From Acidaminococcaceae bacterium (GTDB lineage Bacteria; Bacillota; Negativicutes; Acidaminococcales; Acidaminococcaceae): a DNA stretch of 16,146 bases. Location of the stretch: assembly GCA_022653215.1 (NCBI GenBank), contig JALCSJ010000029.1, forward strand, positions 1 to 16,146. The letters run 5' to 3'. The notes under the pieces are model-generated. The model saw only the letters and a list, made by a program, of their open reading frames with translations, searched no databases and was not told the DNA's origin. Both the position numbers and the translations under genes were made by a program. How positions within the stretch are numbered: the stretch's first letter is position 1; every line of letters begins with the position of its first letter. Below are positions 1-6,724 of the stretch, one piece after another.

Positions 1-90
1 AGAAAAAAACCAAACCGAGCAAAAAGCCACAAACCAAACACCCGGACGAAACCGGACTCTTCTAGAACACAAAAGCCGTCGCCCATGTCA
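1..90. other. Upstream stretch with no assignable gene
   Basis: No recognisable gene. All three + strand frames are open at the window edge and read as Lys/Pro/Thr-rich sequence. One frame stops with TAG at 63-65 and could be the basic C-terminal tail of a gene that begins before the window (its last residues read HPDETGLF). Composition alone cannot decide this. A short minus-strand frame is also open to the edge but has no recognisable features. In many Firmicutes ftsY or smc precedes ylxM, but nothing here resembles the FtsY C-terminus. Confidence 0.3.
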
Positions 91-229
91 CCAAAAGTGC
101 CAGGCACCAATGGCGACAACGTCTCCAAAAGTGCCAGGCACCAATGGCGACACTAGTGCGACGGAAGCTCATCAATCGTCATAGGGTCCAAAAGTGCCAG
201 GCACCAATGGCGACACTAATGGCGACACT
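91..229. repeat. Three-copy REP-like intergenic repeat
   Basis: A 28-bp unit occurs three times without mismatch at 91-118, 125-152 and 188-215. Copies 2 and 3 stay identical for 31 bp. Each unit holds the near-palindrome GTGCC-A-GGCAC, flanked by CCA on the left and TGG on the right, so it is an imperfect inverted repeat, followed by AATGGCGACA. After copy 3 its last 12 bases (AATGGCGACACT, 206-217) are duplicated in tandem at 218-229. Spacings are 6 and 35 bp, unlike a CRISPR array. Palindromic intergenic repeats of this type are usually REP or IS200-associated elements; that assignment is inference. Confidence 0.75.
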
Positions 230-230
230 G

Positions 231-266
231 GAGCACTGTCAAGTAAAAACACTTGACAGTGCTTTT
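231..266 (+). terminator. Hairpin upstream of ylxM, possible terminator
   Basis: A perfect 12-bp inverted repeat (arms 233-244 and 251-262, loop 245-250) is followed by TTTT at 263-266 and a T-rich stretch. It could end transcription from a gene to the left. The right arm also carries the -35 box of the ylxM promoter, so the palindrome might instead be an operator. The U-tract is short, so terminator strength is uncertain. Confidence 0.5.
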
Positions 267-281
267 GCTTTATAGTACAAT
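253..281 (+). promoter_or_regulatory. Sigma-A promoter for the ylxM-ffh operon
   Basis: TTGACA (253-258), a 17-bp spacer, then TACAAT (276-281): a near-consensus vegetative promoter. Transcription would be expected to start near 288, only about 9 nt before the ylxM ATG at 297. The ribosome-binding sequence AGGTGA (287-292) would then lie at the very 5' end of the mRNA. The -35 box sits inside the right arm of the preceding hairpin. Confidence 0.75.
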
Positions 282-296
282 AGCTCAGGTGATATT

Positions 297-662
297 ATGG
301 AAGATACAGATTTCGCAAAACGCATCCGTTTTGGACGCCTCTACGATTTTTACGGCGGACTTTTAACCGACAAACAAAAAAATATCATGGAGCTTTACTT
401 TTATGACGATTATTCCCTGGCAGAAATCGCTGCCAAAGAGAATACCACCCGTCAGGCAGTTTATGACCTGCTGAAAAGAGTAGAGCAAACACTGGAAAAG
501 TACGAAAAAAAACTCAAACTTCTGGAGCGGGATGAAAATCAGCACTTTGAAGTCCGTGCCGCAGCTAAACTGCTGAAGACATATATTTCAGAAGGACACG
601 AAGACCCGCGCCTCAAAGAGACAGAAAAAATATTGCAGGACATAGAAGAAAAAGGCAGGTAA
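297..662 (+). CDS. ylxM: YlxM family HTH protein (UPF0122), SRP-associated
   Basis: A 121-residue protein of the YlxM/UPF0122 family, which is encoded next to ffh and is thought to modulate the signal recognition particle. The segment DFYGGLLTDKQKNIMELYF (about residues 17-35) is the family signature. A sigma-70 region 4-like helix-turn-helix follows at about 38-60 (YSLAEIAAKENTTRQAVYDL). A charged, probably coiled-coil C-terminal half runs from about 62. The length is near the usual 105-120 residues. The ATG at 297 is preceded by AGGTGA at a short spacing of 4 nt. The gene is separated from ffh by 3 nt, and the ffh ribosome-binding sequence lies within its last codons. It is the first gene of the operon. 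Confidence 0.93.
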   Translation: MEDTDFAKRIRFGRLYDFYGGLLTDKQKNIMELYFYDDYSLAEIAAKENTTRQAVYDLLKRVEQTLEKYEKKLKLLERDENQHFEVRAAAKLLKTYISEGHEDPRLKETEKILQDIEEKGR

Positions 663-665
663 ACC

Positions 666-2012
666 ATGGCATTTGAAAATTTAACAGACAAATTAACAAA
701 CGCAATGAAAAAAATCCGTGGTACCAAAACTGTTAACGAACAGGACTTACGTGCCACCCTGCGGGAAGTACGCATGGCCTTACTAGAGGCCGATGTTAAC
801 TTCACCGTAGTTAAAGATTTCGTTGCCAAAATAAAAGAACGTGCTTTGGGTCAGGAAGTCCAAGGCAACCTGACAGGCGGTCAGCAAGTAGTTAAAATCG
901 TTAACGACGAACTGATTAAACTTTTGGGCGGCCAGCAGAGCAAACTGAACTTTGCACCTAATCCGCCTACCATCATTATGCTGGTAGGACTCCAAGGAAC
1001 AGGTAAAACAACTACCGTAGCCAAACTTGCTAACCATTTGCGTAAAGAGCACAAAAAGCCCTTAATGGTAGCAGGGGACGTATATAGACCGGCAGCTATT
1101 ACCCAGCTGGAAGTATTGGGCAAGCAGCTTAACTTGCCTGTTTTCAGTATGGGAGATCAAGTTTCTCCCGTAGAAATTGCTAAAAAATCCATCGAGAAAG
1201 CTAACGCTCTCTTGTGCGATACCATTCTTATAGATACGGCCGGTCGTCTCCACGTAGACGAAGAACTCATGAATGAGCTTAAAAACATCAAAGCCGCCGT
1301 TAATCCTCAGGATATACTCCTGACTGTAGATGCTATGACCGGCCAGGATGCCGTAACCGTAGCAGATGCCTTTAATAAGGCATTGGGTATTACCGGGCTG
1401 GTAGTAACCAAGCTGGACGGTGATGCCAGAGGCGGTGCTATCCTCAGCGTGAAGGCCGTAACCGGTTGCCCTGTGAAGTTCGTAGGCAGCGGTGAAAAGC
1501 TGGATGCTTTGGAACCGTTTTATCCGGACCGTATGGCTTCCCGTATACTGGGCATGGGCGATGTTTTGTCCCTTATCGAAAAAGCTCAGGAAGCGATTAG
1601 CATTGACGATGCCAAGAAATTAGCAGAGTCCATTAAGAAAAATGAATTTACCCTGGATATGTTCCTGGAACAAATGCAGCAGATTAAAAAAATGGGTTCC
1701 CTGGAAAGTATCCTGAGCATGATTCCCGGCATGGGAAAAATCAGCCAGCAACTGGAAGGTGCTGAGCTGGACGGTAAAGAAATGCACCACATTGAAGGCA
1801 TTATCAGAGCCATGACACCTAAAGAACGCCGGGACACCAAGATTATCAACGGCTCCCGCCGTAAGCGCATTGCCGCAGGCTGTGGCCTTAGAGTCCAGGA
1901 CGTTAACAAGCTTCTGAAACAGTTTGAAGAAAGCAAGAAGATGATGAAGCAGGTCCAGGGCATGAATAAGTATGCAAGAAAAGGCAGATTTAAAATGCCT
2001 TTCATGCAATAG
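666..2012 (+). CDS. ffh: Signal recognition particle protein Ffh (SRP54)
   Basis: GTPase subunit of the signal recognition particle. It binds signal sequences on the ribosome, 4.5S RNA and the receptor FtsY to target proteins to the membrane. At 448 residues it is full length. The N domain covers about 1-90. The G domain shows the P-loop GLQGTGKTT (108-116), DTAGR (190-194) and TKLDGDARGG (248-257). The Met-rich M domain runs from about 325 to the end (for example MFLEQMQQIKKMG). The RNA-binding helix region contains INGSRRKRIAAGCGLRVQDV, where the usual GSG reads GCG (Cys406 for Ser). ATG at 666 follows AAAGGCAGG, which overlaps the ylxM stop. A 44-nt gap to rpsP shows no terminator, so both probably share a transcript. 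Confidence 0.98.
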   Translation: MAFENLTDKLTNAMKKIRGTKTVNEQDLRATLREVRMALLEADVNFTVVKDFVAKIKERALGQEVQGNLTGGQQVVKIVNDELIKLLGGQQSKLNFAPNPPTIIMLVGLQGTGKTTTVAKLANHLRKEHKKPLMVAGDVYRPAAITQLEVLGKQLNLPVFSMGDQVSPVEIAKKSIEKANALLCDTILIDTAGRLHVDEELMNELKNIKAAVNPQDILLTVDAMTGQDAVTVADAFNKALGITGLVVTKLDGDARGGAILSVKAVTGCPVKFVGSGEKLDALEPFYPDRMASRILGMGDVLSLIEKAQEAISIDDAKKLAESIKKNEFTLDMFLEQMQQIKKMGSLESILSMIPGMGKISQQLEGAELDGKEMHHIEGIIRAMTPKERRDTKIINGSRRKRIAAGCGLRVQDVNKLLKQFEESKKMMKQVQGMNKYARKGRFKMPFMQ

Positions 2013-2056
2013 AATTTGCTAGATGTTTTGTAATCAATTAAAGGAGGTGAATTTAC

Positions 2057-2338
2057 ATGGCAGTTAAGATCCGTTTAAAACGCATGGGTGCTAAAAAGAA
2101 CCCTTTCTATCGTATTGTTGTAGCTGATGAACGCTCTCCTCGTGATGGCCGTTTTATCGAAACTATCGGGACTTATGATTCAACCGTAAATCCTGCAGTT
2201 GTTAAAATCGATGAAGAAAAAGCTTTGAGCTGGTTAACTAATGGTGCTCAACCTACTGACACAGTTCGTTCTATGTTCAGCAAGCAAGGTATCATGGCAA
2301 AAGTTGCTGAAGCTAAAGCCGCAAAAGCAGCAAAATAA
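2057..2338 (+). CDS. rpsP: 30S ribosomal protein S16
   Basis: Ribosomal protein S16, a 30S assembly protein. The N-terminus MAVKIRLKRMGAKKNPFYRI followed by VVADERSPRDGRFIETIGTYD is diagnostic. The protein has 93 residues, a normal length, with an Ala/Lys-rich tail. The start is fixed by an excellent ribosome-binding site, AAGGAGGTGA at 2041-2050, 6 nt before the ATG. This is the strongest Shine-Dalgarno in the operon, as expected for a ribosomal protein translated at higher rate than its neighbours. Its preferred codons (GCT, CGT, GTT) also fit high expression. It is 14 nt from khpA. Confidence 0.98.
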   Translation: MAVKIRLKRMGAKKNPFYRIVVADERSPRDGRFIETIGTYDSTVNPAVVKIDEEKALSWLTNGAQPTDTVRSMFSKQGIMAKVAEAKAAKAAK

Positions 2339-2352
2339 GGGAGGCATTTACT

Positions 2353-2580
2353 ATGAAAGAGATAGTTGAAGTAATTGCTAAATCGATCGTAAATAATCCC
2401 GACCAGGTCCAAGTGGAGGAAGAAAAGGACGGCACTTCTGTTGTCCTTAAACTCCACGTGGCTCCGGAAGATATGGGTAAAGTGATTGGCAAAAAAGGCC
2501 GCATCGCTAAGGCTATCCGTGTAGTAATGAAGGCAGCCGCAACCCGCGAAAATGTTAAGGTCATTGTTGATATTGGTTAA
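2353..2580 (+). CDS. khpA: KhpA, KH-domain RNA-binding protein (YlqC)
   Basis: Small 75-residue protein made of one KH domain of the KhpA/YlqC (UPF0109) family, which binds RNA and in several Firmicutes works with KhpB (Jag/EloR). The GxxG loop is seen as G46-K-K-G49 within GKVIGKKGRIAKAIR. The length is typical. GGGAGG (2339-2344) lies 8 nt upstream of the ATG. Its place between rpsP and rimM is conserved in Firmicutes. Confidence 0.95.
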   Translation: MKEIVEVIAKSIVNNPDQVQVEEEKDGTSVVLKLHVAPEDMGKVIGKKGRIAKAIRVVMKAAATRENVKVIVDIG

Positions 2581-2597
2581 AAAGGATGGAAAACAAC

Positions 2598-3005
2598 ATG
2601 GATAAAATGGTTGTAAGAGTTCCTGTTACTATTAAGTCCAAAGTTACAGAAAAATTAAAAGCTAAAATAGTTGCTGACCTTAAGAGCAACGTGCAAGCTG
2701 CCGGGTTGGATTTGGAACAATTCGAATTCGATGCCAGACGTGCTATTAACGAACAAGCTAATGTGAATTCCGATGCTGTTGCCAGACTCAAAGAACAAAT
2801 TGACTTTGAACGTTCCAAGCGTCAAAGCGCTAAAAAAGAAGTTGAAGACAAATTAGAAAGAGCCGAGAACTTGGAAATAGGCAGCGAAATTGGTCATGGA
2901 CAAATTGAGCGTTCTGTGGAAATTACCATAGGCAGCAATCTGGAAGAACTAATGGGAGCTGAAATTGTTGTTGAAGATGGCAAAGTCATAGCTTTTAGGG
3001 CGTAA
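2598..3005 (+). CDS. ylqD: YlqD family protein
   Basis: Member of the YlqD family, a protein of unknown function found next to rimM in many Firmicutes. It has 135 residues from the chosen start. The N-terminal MVVRVPVTIKSKVTEKLKAKI begins about at residue 4, a charged helical, probably coiled-coil part covers about 55-100, and a short beta-type tail ends VVEDGKVIAFRA. I chose ATG 2598 because AAAGGATGG (2581-2589) then sits 8 nt upstream. The longer in-frame ATG at 2586 lies directly on that ribosome-binding sequence. A third ATG at 2607 is also possible. No signal peptide or membrane segment is visible. Confidence 0.85.
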   Translation: MDKMVVRVPVTIKSKVTEKLKAKIVADLKSNVQAAGLDLEQFEFDARRAINEQANVNSDAVARLKEQIDFERSKRQSAKKEVEDKLERAENLEIGSEIGHGQIERSVEITIGSNLEELMGAEIVVEDGKVIAFRA

Positions 3006-3009
3006 GCAT

Positions 3010-3507
3010 ATGAAACAACAAATCATAATTGGCAAAATTGTCGCCCCGCATGGTGTGCGGGGCGAGTTTCGCATTATGCCGGATACGGATAATCCGAAAC
3101 AGTTTTTAAAAATGAAAAATATCTGTTTGGAAGATGGCCAAAGCTTCACTGTGGAAACAGTGAGGTTTCATAAGCAATTTGTTTTAATGACAGTTGCGGA
3201 AATCACCGATATGGACCAGGCTAACAGGCTGAGAAATAAACACATTGTAATTACTCATGATCAATTACCCGCCTTACCCAAAGGCCGTTTCTATGTAACA
3301 GATGTAATTGGTTTTAAAGTAATCACCCCGGAAGGGGAAGAAATCGGTACCCTGAAAGATGTTATTACCCCGGGTAGTACTGATGTGTTTGTAATAGCCG
3401 GCAAAAACGGTGAAGATATTATGGTTGTGGCTATTGACAGTAATATAAAAGAAATAAACATGGAGCAGCGCACCATTAAAGCAGTGCTGCCTGAATGGAT
3501 TGAATAA
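3010..3507 (+). CDS. rimM: Ribosome maturation factor RimM
   Basis: 16S rRNA processing and 30S assembly factor that binds ribosomal protein S19. It has 165 residues. The N-terminal RimM domain starts IIIGKIVAPHGVRGEFRI, with the signature PHGVRGEFR at 13-21. The link segment PALPKGRFYVTDVIG leads into the C-terminal PRC-barrel domain (about 95-165), which ends with DSNIKEINMEQRTIKAVLP. The ATG at 3010 has AGGG at 2997-3000, inside the last codons of ylqD. The stop codon lies 1 nt before the trmD ATG, so translational coupling of the two is likely, as is usual for rimM-trmD. Confidence 0.96.
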   Translation: MKQQIIIGKIVAPHGVRGEFRIMPDTDNPKQFLKMKNICLEDGQSFTVETVRFHKQFVLMTVAEITDMDQANRLRNKHIVITHDQLPALPKGRFYVTDVIGFKVITPEGEEIGTLKDVITPGSTDVFVIAGKNGEDIMVVAIDSNIKEINMEQRTIKAVLPEWIE

Positions 3508-3508
3508 A

Positions 3509-4258
3509 ATGAAATTTGTCTTTCTCTCTTTATTTCCGGAATTTATTGAACAGGCAGGGGATTTCAGCATTTTAGGCCGGGGCAGAAAAGCCGGCCTTTT
3601 TGAGCTGTCAGTTATTAATCCTCGTGACTATACCACGGATAGACACAGAAGTGCCGACGATACGCCCTGCGGAGGGGGCGCCGGTATGGTCTTAAAGCCG
3701 GAGCCTTTTTCTCTGGCTATAGATGAGGCCAGAAAAACTGCTCCTGAAGGTGTGGTTATAGCCCTGACTCCCGGCGGTAGGCCTTTGACTCAAAATATAG
3801 TTAAAGAATTAGCAGCGGGCAAAAAAGATTTAATCTTTGTCTGCGGTCATTATGAAGGTTTTGATCAAAGAATTTTGGATAAGACTGATTTACAGTTGTC
3901 GGTAGGGGATTATGTGGTAACCGGAGGGGAATTACCGGCACTTATAATCATGGATGCTGTGGCTAGATACATTCCGGGGGTCTTAGGCAAGGAAGCCAGC
4001 ACAGAAGAAGAATCTTTTTCTGATTATCTTCTGGAATATCCCCAATACACCCGTCCTGTTGATTACCAAGGAGCCAAAGTACCGGAAGTACTTTTGTCAG
4101 GGAATCACGCTGCTATCAAAAAATGGCGGCGGAAAGAAGCTATCCGAGCTACTTATAAGCTCAGACCTGATCTTTTAAGCAAGTTAAAATTTGACGAAGA
4201 AGACGGCAAATTGTTTTTAGAAGTTTTAAACGAGGAAAAGACAACGCAGTCTGAATAA
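3509..4258 (+). CDS. trmD: tRNA (guanine-N1-)-methyltransferase TrmD
   Basis: SAM-dependent SPOUT methyltransferase that makes m1G37 in tRNAs with G36, preventing +1 frameshifting. Seen: MKFVFLSLFPEF at the N-terminus, GGGAGMVLKPEP (55-66), LTPGGRPLTQ (86-95), the trefoil-knot segments YEGFDQR (115-121) and GDYVVTGGELPALIIMDA (133-150), and SFSD with the catalytic-type Asp172, followed by PQYTRPVDYQG. The length of 249 residues is normal. I start at ATG 3509; an in-frame TTG at 3500 would overlap rimM and adds three residues not typical of the family. No rplS follows; a terminator comes directly after. Confidence 0.97.
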   Translation: MKFVFLSLFPEFIEQAGDFSILGRGRKAGLFELSVINPRDYTTDRHRSADDTPCGGGAGMVLKPEPFSLAIDEARKTAPEGVVIALTPGGRPLTQNIVKELAAGKKDLIFVCGHYEGFDQRILDKTDLQLSVGDYVVTGGELPALIIMDAVARYIPGVLGKEASTEEESFSDYLLEYPQYTRPVDYQGAKVPEVLLSGNHAAIKKWRRKEAIRATYKLRPDLLSKLKFDEEDGKLFLEVLNEEKTTQSE

Positions 4259-4264
4259 ATAGTA

Positions 4265-4307
4265 AAAATTCCCTCTTGTATGATTTTATCGTGCCAGAGG
4301 GAATTTT
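4265..4307 (+). terminator. Rho-independent terminator after trmD
   Basis: A perfect 12-bp stem pairs AAAATTCCCTCT (4265-4276) with AGAGGGAATTTT (4296-4307), with a 19-nt loop. The right arm ends in its own T run, and the A run of the left arm makes it usable from either side. It starts 6 nt after the trmD stop and separates the ribosome/tRNA operon from the sugar-nucleotide genes. Confidence 0.8.
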
Positions 4308-4310
4308 GTA

Positions 4311-4319
4311 TGCTATAAT
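4311..4319 (+). promoter_or_regulatory. Extended -10 promoter for the sugar-nucleotide genes
   Basis: TGCTATAAT is a perfect extended -10 element (TG at 4311-4312, TATAAT 4314-4319). A second overlapping TATAAT lies at 4319-4324. No good -35 box exists at the right distance, because that region is the right arm of the trmD terminator. Transcription would start near 4326. A small AT-rich hairpin (4324-4329 with 4335-4340) lies in the leader. Confidence 0.6.
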
Positions 4320-4369
4320 ATAATGTAAAGTTTTTTTACATATGTATTTTATTATTAGGAGATGAGTCT

Positions 4370-5683
4370 GTGAATTTATACGAAAATTTGCTGGCGGGGA
4401 AAGAAAAATTAGCTGTAGTAGGACTTGGCTATGTAGGTATGCCTATAGCTGTTGCCTTTTCACAAAAGATTAATGTTATTGGCTATGACTTAAATAAAGA
4501 AAAAATTGCTTTATATAAAGAGGGCATAGACCCAACCCGAGAAGTGGGGAATGAAGCAGTAGGTAAATGCAAGGTAGATTTCACGGCAGATGAAAAGAAA
4601 CTGCAGGAAGCAAAATTCTTTATTGTAGCAGTACCGACACCTGTTCATCAAGACCACACTCCTGACCTGAGTCCTGTAGAGAGCTCCAGCACTATTGTAG
4701 GCAGAAACCTGAGCAAAGGCAGTGTTGTAGTGTATGAATCTACTGTTTATCCGGGTGTGACAGAAGATATTTGCAAGCCTATTTTGGAAAAAGAGTCCGG
4801 ATTGGTTTGCGGTGTGGATTTCAAAATCGGCTATTCACCGGAACGTATTAATCCCGGTGATAAAAAACACCGTTTGAAGAACATTGTGAAAATTGTTTCC
4901 GGCATGGATAAGGAAACTTTAAATACGGTAGCTCAGGTTTACGAACTGGTTGTGGAGGCCGGAGTTCATCGTGCCGAAAGCATCAAAGTCGCTGAAGCTG
5001 CTAAAGTAATAGAGAACAGTCAGCGTGATATTAACATTGCTTTTATGAATGAGCTGTCCATTATTTTCAACAAAATGGGCATTGATACCAAAGCTGTTTT
5101 GGCGGCAGCAGGAACCAAGTGGAATTTCCTGAAGTTCCAGCCCGGTCTGGTAGGAGGTCATTGCATCGGCATTGATCCTTATTACCTTACCTATAAGGCA
5201 GAAATGCTGGGTTATCACAGTCAGGTGATTTTGGCAGGCCGCCGGATTAACGACGATATGGGTAAATATGTAGCGGAAAATCTGGTAAAAAATCTGATTA
5301 AGGCAGACCACCCGGTTAAGGGCGCCAAAGTTGGTATTTTAGGCTTTACGTTTAAGGACAATTGTCCTGATACAAGAAACTCCCGAGTTATTGATATTTA
5401 TAATGAACTGGGCGAATATAACATTACTCCTATTGTTTGCGACCCTGTAGCAGATGCAGCAGGCGCTAAGCGTATCTATGGCCTTGACTTTGTGGATATA
5501 GAAAAATTCCAAGACCTGGATGCTTTAATCGTAGCTGTTTCCCATGATCCATTCAAAAAATACACTATGGAATATTTAAGCAGTATGTTTAATGCTAAGG
5601 GACAAAAAGTCCTTTTGGATGTAAAAGGCATTTACAACAAAGAAGCATGTATTAATGCAGGGTTCGCTTACTGGCGTTTATAA
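4370..5683 (+). CDS. tviB: UDP-GlcNAc 6-dehydrogenase-like nucleotide sugar dehydrogenase
   Basis: UDP-glucose/GDP-mannose dehydrogenase superfamily, 437 residues, NAD-dependent two-step oxidation of C6 of a UDP-sugar. Motifs: Rossmann GLGYVG (18-23), PTPVH (89-93), SPERINPGD (156-164), Lys212 in AAKVIEN, and catalytic Cys265 in GGHCIGIDPYYL. The run KWNFLKFQPGLVGGHC and ILAGRRINDDMG is characteristic of the TviB/WbpO branch, which oxidises UDP-GlcNAc (or UDP-GalNAc) to the uronic acid. That substrate is inferred from family and from the epimerase next door. Start is GTG 4370, supported by AGGAGATGAG at 4357-4366. The product feeds capsule, O-antigen or other surface glycans. No glycosyltransferases lie nearby. 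UDP-glucose dehydrogenase activity cannot be excluded. Confidence 0.85.
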   Translation: MNLYENLLAGKEKLAVVGLGYVGMPIAVAFSQKINVIGYDLNKEKIALYKEGIDPTREVGNEAVGKCKVDFTADEKKLQEAKFFIVAVPTPVHQDHTPDLSPVESSSTIVGRNLSKGSVVVYESTVYPGVTEDICKPILEKESGLVCGVDFKIGYSPERINPGDKKHRLKNIVKIVSGMDKETLNTVAQVYELVVEAGVHRAESIKVAEAAKVIENSQRDINIAFMNELSIIFNKMGIDTKAVLAAAGTKWNFLKFQPGLVGGHCIGIDPYYLTYKAEMLGYHSQVILAGRRINDDMGKYVAENLVKNLIKADHPVKGAKVGILGFTFKDNCPDTRNSRVIDIYNELGEYNITPIVCDPVADAAGAKRIYGLDFVDIEKFQDLDALIVAVSHDPFKKYTMEYLSSMFNAKGQKVLLDVKGIYNKEACINAGFAYWRL

Positions 5684-5734
5684 AAACACTTAAGAATCTT
5701 TCAATAAACTATAAGATAAGCAGAGGAGATTAGC

Positions 5735-6709
5735 ATGAGCTACAAAGGTTTAGTCTTTCCAAAGGACGCAGTATTTCTGGTAACAGGTGCTGCCGGTTTT
5801 ATTGGTTCTAATTTATGCGAAGCAGTTTTGAATATGGGTTACAAAGTTAAAGGCATGGATGATCTTTCTACGGGACACATAGAGAACATGGATTCTTTTA
5901 TTGATAATCCCCGTTATGAATTCATTAAAGGGGACATTAAAGATTTGGACACTTGTCTTCACGCCTGCGAAGGAGTTAACTATGTACTGCACCAGGCAGC
6001 CTGGGGCAGCGTGCCACGCAGCGTGGAACAGCCTTTGTTTTATGCTCACAACAATATTATGGGAACCATCAACATGTTGGAAGCAGCTACGAAACAGGGC
6101 GTAAAAAAATTCGTCTATGCCAGCAGTTCTTCAGTCTATGGTGATGACGAAATTCTTCCTAAAGTAGAAGGTTCGGAAGGCAATCTCCTTTCTCCTTATG
6201 CTGTTACCAAACGGACTGACGAAGAATATGCCAAACAATATACTATGTTCTACAAACTGGACACTTACGGCCTGCGTTATTTCAATGTTTTCGGACGTAG
6301 ACAGGATCCTGAAGGAGACTATGCTGCCGTAATTCCCAAGTTTCTTAAAGAACTGATGGCAGGCGTTCAACCTACTATTAATGGGGACGGAAAGCAGTCC
6401 AGAGATTTTACCTATATTGACAATGTAATAGAAGCTAATCTCAGAGCAGCTTTGGCACCATCTTCTGCAGCAGGGGAAGCTTTCAATATTGCTTACGGCG
6501 GCAGGGAATATCTCATAGATATTTATCATTACCTGACTGAGGCTTTAGGGGTGAATGTTGAACCTAAATTCGGACCCGACAGAAAGGGCGATATTAAACA
6601 CAGTAACGCTGATATTTCCAAAGCGAAAAAATTACTGGGGTATGACCCGGAGTATAGTTTTGAAGCTGGCATTAAACTAGCCATTGACTGGTATAAAGCC
6701 AATCTGTAA
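5735..6709 (+). CDS. tviC: UDP-GlcNAc(A) 4-epimerase-like SDR protein
   Basis: Extended short-chain dehydrogenase/reductase of 324 residues, resembling TviC/WbpP, which interconvert UDP-GlcNAcA and UDP-GalNAcA (or the non-oxidised sugars). Visible: NAD-binding TGAAGFIGS (17-25), HQAAWGSVPRSVEQP (86-100), the Ser cluster ASSSSVYG (129-136), and the catalytic pair Tyr155/Lys159 in SPYAVTK. The stretch GLRYFNVFGRRQDPEGDYAA and the later INGDGKQSRDFTYIDNV are typical of this branch. AGAGGAG lies upstream of the ATG. The gap of 51 nt after the dehydrogenase has no terminator, so they are probably cotranscribed. Together they are predicted to supply UDP-GalNAcA. Confidence 0.85.
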   Translation: MSYKGLVFPKDAVFLVTGAAGFIGSNLCEAVLNMGYKVKGMDDLSTGHIENMDSFIDNPRYEFIKGDIKDLDTCLHACEGVNYVLHQAAWGSVPRSVEQPLFYAHNNIMGTINMLEAATKQGVKKFVYASSSSVYGDDEILPKVEGSEGNLLSPYAVTKRTDEEYAKQYTMFYKLDTYGLRYFNVFGRRQDPEGDYAAVIPKFLKELMAGVQPTINGDGKQSRDFTYIDNVIEANLRAALAPSSAAGEAFNIAYGGREYLIDIYHYLTEALGVNVEPKFGPDRKGDIKHSNADISKAKKLLGYDPEYSFEAGIKLAIDWYKANL

Positions 6710-6724
6710 AAGAAAGAGGCGAAC

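Noticed and set aside
91..215. Three regularly written repeats as a CRISPR array
   Set aside because: Spacings are 6 and 35 bp, there are only three units, the core is a near-palindrome with a tandem-duplicated tail, and no cas genes are present.
214..242. Divergent minus-strand promoter using the TTGACA on the other arm of the hairpin
   Set aside because: At the proper distance the minus strand reads TTAGTG, not a -10 box, and no convincing minus-strand gene follows.
1586..2009. Long minus-strand reading frames opposite ffh
   Set aside because: They lie wholly within the well-supported ffh coding region, have no ribosome-binding site or recognisable domain, and reflect codon bias of the true gene.
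2586..2597. ylqD start at ATG 2586
   Set aside because: It overlaps the ribosome-binding sequence AAAGGATGG, leaving no spacing; ATG 2598 is properly placed.
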